From assembly GCF_004193775.1 (NCBI RefSeq), contig NC_041019.1:49885928-49949927 (forward strand): 64,000 nt of DNA, given 5' to 3'. Origin of the DNA: Glycine soja. Taxonomy: Eukaryota > Streptophyta > Magnoliopsida > Fabales > Fabaceae. A program made the position numbers and the translations under genes. This document shows positions 26,761 through 36,500 of the stretch, one piece after another; positions within the stretch are counted from its first letter, which is position 1, and every line of letters starts with the position of its first letter. The notes below the pieces were generated by a model. That model saw only the letters and a program-made list of their open reading frames with translations, ran no database searches and was not told the origin of the DNA.

Positions 26761-28288
26761 TTCCACCCCTTGCCCTTGTGAACCTAAAATTGATTTAAAT
26801 CAATCCAAATCATTTGCTTCGAGTTTGTACTGTATTTAGTGTGTGTCTGGGTAGAAATGTAATTTTCACCTTTTGAAATAACGAGTAAGAAATAAAGTTA
26901 AGTAATATGAAAGCTTATTCCATAATACTTATTTAAGAATGTAACTTTCACACAAAAAAAAAGAATGATAAGAACAAATTTGATTGTGTAACAACACTAG
27001 CAAATAGAAACTAAACTTGTTTTCACAATATAAGTTAGAGGTGTATGCACCATGCAAAAGGTACATGTATGGTCCTCTATGCAGTATATGGTTACACATA
27101 GAAAATTAAACATGAAAAGTTGGTTCAAATGTTGTATGATCAATTTGGTTGTCGCTGGTGTAAAAGATAAATGAAAATGCAAGTGATCAGTAATTCAATT
27201 TTTAGTTGTCAATGTGAGCTATATCTCTTTGTCATGTATACCATTATTTAGATTCATAATTCTTATTTTTTTTATTTTGTTACACTGAATAACCAACCAA
27301 AAAGAGACAAATTGGTAAGAGAACTAAGAATTTGGTTTCGAGGACCAGAACCCTCCAAAGAAGAAAAGTAAGAAATATGGAAATTTCATTCATTCATATC
27401 TTTGTTTGTTTATTACAATTGTATTTATAGTAATCCTAGTAACAGAATTTGTTTGTTGATGATTTTGTTATGGAAATACACACTTCACCCTTTAGACAAA
27501 GTCCTTGAAGTAAGTGGGCTTCCTCACTGCTCTTTTGGTTTTCTTCTTCTTGCACCTGTGCTGTGTCTGTTGCTACCCCTTGAATGGTTTCATCTGCTGC
27601 CTCTGCCTCTGACTCAACTTGATTCATGTCTTCTTCTTTCCTCTTATCACACAAATGACAATAACAGTGAATAAACTTCATCAACAAAGGTGGACATAAT
27701 TAAGTTCATACTGTATAAGTTAAATTAATAATTTTTTGTAATATATCTCTTACGAGTAATTTTATTTTTTTAATGATTTTACATAATAGTAATTATTTTT
27801 TAATTAGTTATTTTTATGATATTTGTATATCATTTTTTACTCTCCTAATAATAACACTTGAGTTTTTTGTGACTTTTATAATCTTACGTGCTACTAAATT
27901 AAAAAAAATAAAAATAGAGAACTCATTAATGTGAGGACATGACAGTTCCTAACAATGTTATTGACGATAATCAATCAATCCTCATTTTGATGTCAGTCAT
28001 GCTTATTTGATTAAAAGCAGGGCATGTTCCTACATGAACTTATCATGAAACATGAACAACTTTGAAAGCAAATGTATGCTACGTAAAGGTGGATCATGTA
28101 CGTATTTCTTTTTTATCATTGAAAGCTTCCATGGGATTACAACGTGTTTGGGGGTTAATTGTCATGTGGCTTTAATGGCTTGTAATTGGCTTTCTTCAAT
28201 TCCTTGGGCTTTTGATTGAAACAATGCTGTGTTTGGACTCTTATGTATTCATGTTCAATTTAAGCATTTTTATTATTAATAAAATCCT
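26761..28288. other. Intergenic DNA with a weak minus-strand coding remnant at 27436-27687
   Basis: The minus strand between about 27687 and 27500 has Glu-rich coding-like composition (MNQVESEAEAADETIQGVA). Near 27560 a second frame reads KKKTKRAVRKPTYFKDFV then stop. This could be one short coding tail with a frameshift, or chance. No family recognised. The remainder is AT-rich and empty. Confidence 0.3.
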
Positions 28289-28591
28289 TTGTTTATAAAA
28301 AATCCTAACAATATTTTAACTCAATTTCCCCATTTGAAGAGTTGTGTCATACATGCACATACTATAAAAGCTGAGAATATTCATATTTCTACAATAAGGG
28401 CGTCGCATTTAGAATTTCTAATTAATAAAAAATATAAAACTATATTTATATTAACTGGCATATCACTAGCAAAAAAAATATTAATAATTTATGGTAAAAA
28501 TATTAAATTTTTGAATAATTATTTTAAAAAGTCACATTTAGAATTTATAGCTAATCAACCATGTAAAACTATTTATATTAACAATATATAA
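28289..28591 (+). pseudogene. Possible F-box/LRR (FBD-like) gene remnant
   Basis: A 100-codon stop-free stretch without an ATG start. It reads FPHLKSCVIHAHTIKAENI then SHLEFLINKKYKTI, and 43 codons later SHLEFIANQPCKTI. The 129-bp spacing keeps the repeat in frame. A hydrophobic-rich repeat following FPHLKSC resembles the LRR part of plant F-box/FBD proteins. No F-box, start codon or splice frame is seen, so at best it is a decayed fragment; in AT-rich DNA chance cannot be excluded. Confidence 0.3.
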
Positions 28592-29153
28592 AAATTAAAC
28601 TCAAAACAATAAACAAGAAAAGATGATAAATTTTCGCCTAAACAGAGAAGCCTATTATTCTAGATTATACGGTTAGAACTAGATAGTTTATCAAAGCAAA
28701 TAGTACCTATTTTGTTGCGGTCAAAATAATAATTAGATTCTTGTAAATGATACTCATTTTAGACTTAGTCCTATTAAAAACATACACAGGTTTAAATCCT
28801 CATGTGTCCTTATTAATACAATTGAAATAGTGAATGGTTTGGAAATCACATTTTTTAATAATAATTTTTATAAAGCTAAATGAATATTTAAAAAAAAAAA
28901 GGTTAAATTAAACACGCAACAACGTGAATACCTTAGATTGAATTTAACGAATAGATTATCTCCACTTTTCTAATTGGTCTCCCAAATTAAATTTTAATTA
29001 GTTTTTAATTCATATAGAGGTTAAAGTTTAATATCTATAGATGACAATGTAAAAGTCATCCAAACACAAATTTTGAGTTGTAACAAAAATGTTAGCCTCA
29101 ACTTGGGAGCTTTCCTCCTCCATGCCTACTATCCCTGAGCAGTCCATAGTTGA

Positions 29154-29372
29154 TCATTGTTCATTGTAAACGTTATCCCTGAGCACCCCCCTATGAGGAG
29201 ACTCAACTGCACCAAGAGGCTTCAAAAGTTGGTCCACGTAAGAAGGGGGAGTCCCTTCCATTATCACCTCACAACCTTTTTTTGACTTTCTTTGTGCTAC
29301 ATTCAAAAGATCTTCTTCTTGGCTCGATTGGCTTGACTCACTTTTCTCACAAACCCTAGCAGAGCTCATCAT
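29154..29372 (-). CDS. Small hypothetical protein, 72 aa
   Basis: Not recognised. ATG ATG AGC start at 29372, stop after VYNEQ. The product is hydrophilic: a Ser/Glu-rich N-terminus (SESSQSSQEEDLL), a basic patch (AQRKSKKGCE) and a C-terminus with PSYVDQLLKPLGAVESP. No signal peptide or membrane segment. A TAAATAG sequence at about 29430 on the minus strand could be a TATA element with a short leader. Its composition is less AT-rich than its flanks, which favours a real or recently decayed small gene. It could also be the last exon of a larger broken gene. Confidence 0.4.
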   Translation of the reverse strand: MMSSARVCEKSESSQSSQEEDLLNVAQRKSKKGCEVIMEGTPPSYVDQLLKPLGAVESPHRGVLRDNVYNEQ

Positions 29373-30586
29373 CTCTGTTATTGCAAACTACAGACTTACT
29401 AGCAGACCCTACATAATGCTTTCATTCACTCTATTTAATTAAGAGGTACATGTGTAACAAAAAAAAAAGCTATGTTATGTACTACTAGTATTCAACCCCA
29501 CGTTGTTGGAGCTTTTTCTAATCTTTATTTTTAAAATATAGAAAAAATAACACGATATAAATAAAATATTTTATTTGCATATACATTATTATTTATTTAG
29601 AATACGTAATATGAATTAACTATTCCTCTTGAATTTAAAATTATTTGGGAGTATATATGCCGTCATTAGTTTTTATGATTTCACAGTTATTTAAATTTTG
29701 ATTGCTTCATAAGTTTTGAATAAAATGATTATTTATATGTTTAAAATATTAAAATAAAAATTTAAATCTGACCATACATGGCATAGTCTCACTATTTTTA
29801 CCTATATAAACATCCCATTTAAATCTTAGAAGCACATAAAATTGTTAAATAGGAAATGAGTAAATCTTAGTATTAGAAGCACATAATAAAAATGTTAAAA
29901 AGGAAAAAAAAATCCAGTACAGACAAGTCCAAAAAGTAGACAACAAATGGGGGCATTAGAAGCCGTTGGATTTCTGGTACGGAACTAAAGATGTCGTGAA
30001 ACTGGCATCAAATCAAATCAACGCTAAAAACACGCACCGACATGACATCACACAACACAACACGCGCCCTACCCTTCATCAATTGCTTCTTTCTCACTCA
30101 CTGAAACTCAACCCTTACTTTGCAATTGCATTCCCAGATTCATTTCAGACAACGCAACCTTAACTTTCCCACATACGCTAACTCAATAACCCTTTCATTC
30201 CGTTCATTGCTCTTTCCAGATTCTATTTGTAAGTATTCTTATCAATAATTTCAATTCTTTTTCTTTCTTCAAATTATCCTCAAATTTGTGATTTTTTTAT
30301 ATGCTAGATTTAAGATTTCATGATGCCCATCGTTTCTAATCGCAAACTGTAAGATTTTTGTGTGTGTTTGTGTTTACGTTATGATGAATTTTGATTGAAT
30401 GTGAATCTGGGTCTTGGATCCTGAAGTTGGCATTGAATTGCATTTGGGGGTCAGAGTTGACTAAACATTGGATTTTAATCATTTTATGTTTTGGGGTGGC
30501 ATTTTTGAAATCTAAACATGAAATTTCTGTTTTTGTGTGTGAGTAGTGCCTCTTAGAAGTTGGAATAGAGAACTAGAGCTGGGTGG
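29373..30586 (+). promoter_or_regulatory. Promoter and 5' leader of the coiled-coil gene
   Basis: AT-rich upstream DNA to about 29930, then a C-rich leader-like stretch (about 30000-30228). A probable leader intron runs from 30229 (TATTT|GTAAGTATT) to 30546 (GTGAGTAG|TGCC), placing a short leader exon before ATG 30587. Transcription start not fixed. Confidence 0.5.
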
Positions 30587-33500
30587 ATGGAGGATGACAA
30601 GAGGAGGAGGAAGAACAAGAAGAAGAAGAACAAGCAGAACAAGAATGTGGAAAATGGGGTGGGAGAAACTGCTAATAGGGATCAGAATCTGCTGAGTAAT
30701 GGAAAGGATGAGCATACTAATCTTTCCAAGACTGCAAATGAGCAAAGCTCGAATGTCGATTTGAATGGGGTTGGAGAGACATTAAGTAGGGATCACAATC
30801 TGGTAAATAATGGTAAGGATGAACCTGCTAATCTTTCAGGAGTCGCTGATGAGCAATGCATGGATGCAGATCGGAATGGGGTTGTTGAAACCCCCAATAG
30901 TGATCAAAATCTGGTGAAAAGTGGAAAGGATGAGAATATTCCATCATTAGAGTTTGCAGATGGGCAAAGTACTAATATGGATTCAAATGGTCATCCGCCA
31001 AATGGTAAAGAATGTGTAAGTTTTCCTTCAATCAATGTAGATTTTTACTTATGCTTCATTCAAGGTTTATGCTAATGGCTCATGTGCTATATTTTAGATA
31101 TTTCCCTTAGATATTGTTATTACTTCTTTTATCATTGAAACATATAATTTAGTTTGAATTTCATATTATTTGTGAATAGTTTAATTGAAAAATGTTACTG
31201 GCTTCATTCTCTGTCTTTACTATAAAATTTGTTTGAGTTGAGTGTTATGGAAATGAGTGCTTTGCTAAACTAGATGAAAATATCTTTTGACAGTCCAGCT
31301 CATAAGAGCTAATAAAAAAATTGCGAAATGAAAATGATATGCTCAAACAAAATGTAGTGAAATGTCTTTATAAAATTTTTATTTTCATGTATATGCTGGC
31401 GTGTTTTATAGTTTCAAGTTTTTAATATGTGTAGCTTATCTTTCCACAAAAAATGATATACTTGTTCACAATGAGGTAATATTGGGTGTGTTTGGCAAAA
31501 TTAGCTGATAAACTAGCTGAAAATTGAAAAATTAGTTGGACATTGAAAAAGTTAGCTGAAAGTTGATAAGTAGTTATTGAATTAGTTAATAAGTATAAAT
31601 GACATATTTAATTACTTGGATATAACTTGAAATTTCGTGTGTGTGTGTGTATAAATATTCAAATGATTTATCTTAAAAATTAGGATAATAAATTTTTTAA
31701 TTTTATTATCATTTTTTAATTTTTTATTAAATGAAAAGAGATAATATAAATGAACTTATATTGTAATGAAGTGATACTTGATGGGAGTGAGAGTGTTAGG
31801 ATTTTTTAATATAAGAAGGCTAAAGGAGGATTTCTAATTAGATCAAGAAGCTTATAACCTCAAAAAGGTACATGAAATAGCATTTTAAACAACATTATAA
31901 GCTATTGAAATGAGCTTCTTTACCAAACAAATCTATTTTGGTCTAACAAACTTCTAAGTTAGTCAGATACGCTAAAAGCTAGCTTATTTGCCTTGCCAAA
32001 CACACTCATTTTCTTAAGAAATTTCAACCGTTTGTTTCAAAATAATATTTCAGTTTTTATAACTTGTAGTTGTATATCATCACTCCACAGGCTATATCAG
32101 AAGAGACAATCAGGAAATTAAAAGAAGAGAATGATATACATATTCAGAAAGAGGTAATATTTTATCTGAGACGTATTTGTCCTTTGATTTATTATGTTTC
32201 AATGTTTTTATCATATGCATGGTTTATCACTCCACAGACTTTATCAAAAGAGACAATCAGGAAATTAAAGGCAGAAAATGATATGCACATTCAGAAGGAG
32301 GTAATATTTTATCTTGATAACCTTTCCTTTGTTTTAGCAATTATGTTTCATGTTTCTGTTACGTATACAACTATACATCCCATCATTTCTCAGGCCATAA
32401 TGGAAGAGACAATCAGAAAATTGACAGAACAAAATGACATGCATATGCAGAAAGAGGTAATATATTTTAAATTGTATCTGAATGAGATTTTCTCCTAATG
32501 TTTTTATCTTGCAGTTTTCTTTTAACTCATATAGGCTATCTTTCCACAGATTGCATCAGAAGAGACTATCAGAAAATTAAAAGAAAAACATGATATGGAT
32601 GTTCAGAAAGAGGTAATATTATATTTAGAAATATCTGTCCTTTATTTGAGCACTTATGTTCATTGTTTATATGACATGTACAACCTTTCATTCAACAGGC
32701 CATATCAGAAGATACAATTAGAAATTTGAAAGAAAAAAATGATGTGCACGTGCAGAAAGAGGTGATAGATTTTAAATTCTATCTTATATATCTAATTTAA
32801 TGTTTATCTGGCATTTTTCTCATTACATGTATAGCATATCTTAAAACAGACCCTATCACAGGAGACAATAAAAAAATTGAAAGAAGAAAATGAAGTGCAC
32901 ATTCAGGAAGAGGTAAATTTACTTTAAACTTCATCTCAGAGATTCATGTCAGTTATTTGAGTGCTTAAATCACAAATGTTGTTTAGTATGAATGCATATA
33001 ACCTATCTTTCTACAGGCCATATCAAAGGAGACAATTAAAAAACTCAAAGAAGAAAATGATAAACTACTTCAGAAAGTGGTAATATATACTGCAAATTTT
33101 ATCAATTATCAGAGGGATATTTGTTTTAATGCTTAAATTGCAACTATATATTTACTTTCTCAACTGGCATTCTAGAAAAATGATTAAAAATTAGCTACCA
33201 TATGTTTTGCCTTTCTTTTACAGGTTTCCTTGGAAGAGGTCATCAATAATTTACAAACTGATAATGAATTGCAGACACAAAAACATGTAATTGAGTTTGA
33301 ATTAAATAGTTTTGACGAATGTGTGGAAGGATCTTATATTATTGGAATTATTTTATTCTTATCTATGTTTAACTACTGACGGGGGTATATTTAAATGAAT
33401 TATCTGCAGACTAGTCTGGAAATGAGAATTGCACAATTGCAAAGTGAGAATAATTCCTTACTTCAAAAAGAGGCGAGTGATTATGTTTTCCCTTTAAAAA

Positions 33501-36500
33501 GATTAAGAATCATTGATTTTGAGAATATTATACATCCAGATATTTAATAGTATATCATATGTAGGCTGGATTGGTGGAAAAAACTAATCAGTTGCTGAAT
33601 GAAAAGGTAGTTTTGAGCCTGAAAGCTGTAAGAATTGCTTCATCAACTTTGTCATTTCCTATACCCGCTATATATTTAACCTTAGCTGATTCATATATTT
33701 AGAAATTTTGTTAATGAAAGTTGGATGACATTTTAAATCCAATGTACATCATTCCACAGGAGAGTTTAGAGAGAAAAATAAATCTTCTGGAGAATGAGTT
33801 GAGTTCTTTTAGTGAGAAAGAGGTAATAACTTGTCTATTATCTCATGTTTTATTGCATTGGATATATTGTTTGCTTAATTGATGACCTTAACTATGTCAT
33901 GTAGTGGACTAGCTATTAGCACCTGCTTTAGACTGGGTAAATATAAATAATTGAATTTGAATTGAACAATTTAGCTGAATGTTTGAATGGATCTTATGTG
34001 TGATTTGAAGTATATTATTGATGGCATATTGGATCTTGGGCCCAATCCAGATCATTGGGCTGAACAGAACAAGGATCAATTGCTGGATCCAAGCCATAAA
34101 GAAATGGAGGGTCTGGAAGGTTTATACCAAAAGGCAGCAGGATGGGTGAGAGAGAAAATTAATTAGGCAGCTGATGTGTCATGTTTTTGTTACATAGGGA
34201 GGAGGCTACATGTATATAGGGAGGAGGGTTATTAGTAAGGGGAGGCAATTTTAGAGAAAGAAAATTTTAAGAGATCTCTTGGAGGAGCCGTAGGTTCTGG
34301 TTGTTATCTTGTTTTTACAATCTCTTTGTTCATTTTACAATATTAATATATATTTGTTTTCCTTTTAGTTTTCGGTGTTCTATCAATTATTTTGATATGT
34401 TTATCTATTGACTTACATTTAATTTGATTATTTGCAGGTTGGACTTGAAACAAGAATTGCACAATTGCAGAGTGAGAATAATTCCTTACTTCAAAAAGAG
34501 GTGAACAACCTAATATGTTTTTTACCCTTTTAAAAGATGTAGGAGCATTGAGTTTGAGAAATGATTTATCAAGATATTTAATATTTTCAAATGCATCATG
34601 TGATATGCAGGCTACATTGGTGGAAAGAACCAATCAATTGCTGAATGAAAAGGCAGTTTTGAGCCTGAAAGGGGTAAGAATTGCTTCATTTTATTATGTA
34701 CTACATTCACTCTCTGTATTTAACCTTAGCTGTCCCCCCTCCCTCTCATGTTTTGATTTAATTTGATTTTTTTTATTGGTAACTAAATCTTAATATACAT
34801 TGTTCCACAGGAGAGTTTAGAACAAAAAATATATCTTCTGGAAAGCGATTTGAATTCTTTAGTCAAGAAGGAGGTAATAACTTGTCTAAGTACTCTGTTC
34901 TCTCATATGTTATTATATTGTTTTCTTAATTAATGACCTTAAATTTCATATAGTACATTAGCTATTGTTAGCGCCTAATTTTGACTCCAAAATATAAAAA
35001 AATGTATAGTATAATAATATATATATTTTTTAGAAAAATAATTTAAAATAAAGTTCTTGCCCATCTTTTAAAATAAAAATCCCCAAGTCCCAACAAATCT
35101 GTTTTTGGTGTCCAAAACTCCCCTATAGTGTCTAGGTTTAAGGTACCTTTCTGTTTGATGGTAATTAGGGATTTGATTGGAAAATAAAAAAGATTGATTG
35201 ATTGATTGGACGAAATAGAGGTGGTTTTTAAATGAGGTCAAGGGGAGTTTGGTAGCAGTATCCATGAGCCTCTCCTCTACAGCCATAAATCTTTATGGAT
35301 TTAGAATAGAAATTGTTTCCCCTCTGACCTTTACATAAGGGCATATTAGTTCTGTACCAACCAATTCTATGTGAATGGCAATGGATAAGCAGAAGGCTAT
35401 ATTATTGCAGACTACTGACATGCTCAATACTTAGTAGATAGAACTGTCAATAATGCATTTGAGTTCTTTAGAAAATGCAAGAACATTTTACCATCAATGC
35501 AATAAGAGTTAAAAGGAAGAACAAGGACTAGCACAACGTTTTTGATCTGAAATGTGAAAATATGCCTGTGAACTGTTTGTTCATATTTCGTTTATTCTTT
35601 TTCCCTGTATTTTGCTATTCCATATTGAAAGCAACAATTTTGTCATCATAATTTTTGGTATTGTCTGAGGTGATGAATAATGCATGCTTTATTTCTTGTA
35701 AATTTCTCCCTTATCAGAGGCATATCATGTGTTTTATTTACAGAATTCAACTAAAGAAACTATTTCAAACCTGAATGGAAACATTGCTGTGCTACAAGCG
35801 CAGGTATGTAACTCATGTATATACACTAATATTTTTCTTGAAAAACCTAGGAAAGTATTATAGATTATTATTTTTATATATCATTAACTGTAGTTTTCTT
35901 GTCATAATCTTTAGGATTCATAAACTTTTAACTCGTTTGAAACATTATCTTGTAATGTTCAGTTTTGGAATCGTTTATAGAATAGGACTGCCATTTGAAG
36001 TGAGCCTTATGATTCATCAAAACACTGCTGCAATCTAAGTGTATAATTATAACTGTATATGTGAAATAAAAAATAAATCTTTGCACAGTTCTTTAATCTT
36101 TACTTGGGTAGTAATACTTGCATCTCTTATAAGTCAAGTGCCTGTTGTTTTCCTTGCATTTTTGAGACTGTTAAGAGTGGCCTGACTTTCAGAAGTTCTC
36201 TGTCTCTTCAACCTAGCTGTTGAAATAAGATATAGCAAAATTTTCATTTTACTGTGCCAAGAAACGTTATCTTGCAAGTTGATATCTCTTAGTAATACTT
36301 GTTACTGGTTTATAGTGAATGCTATTGAAGCTTATAAAAAAATGGTCTGAGTAGTTTTATTTGCCCAAGAGCAGATGCCTTGAGTGCAGATGAAAGTACC
36401 AGTATTTCTTCAACTTTTCTTACTTAAGACATTGTGGCTATCTGACATTTCAGGTTGTTTTTCTACTTGTTTTTGGACTTGATATATTTAATTTTTTAGA

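Noticed and set aside
32070..32498. A single 142-codon open frame on the plus strand
   Set aside because: It is three 63-nt exons read through two stop-free introns. Better explained as spliced exons of the coiled-coil gene; reported as an intron-retention observation instead.
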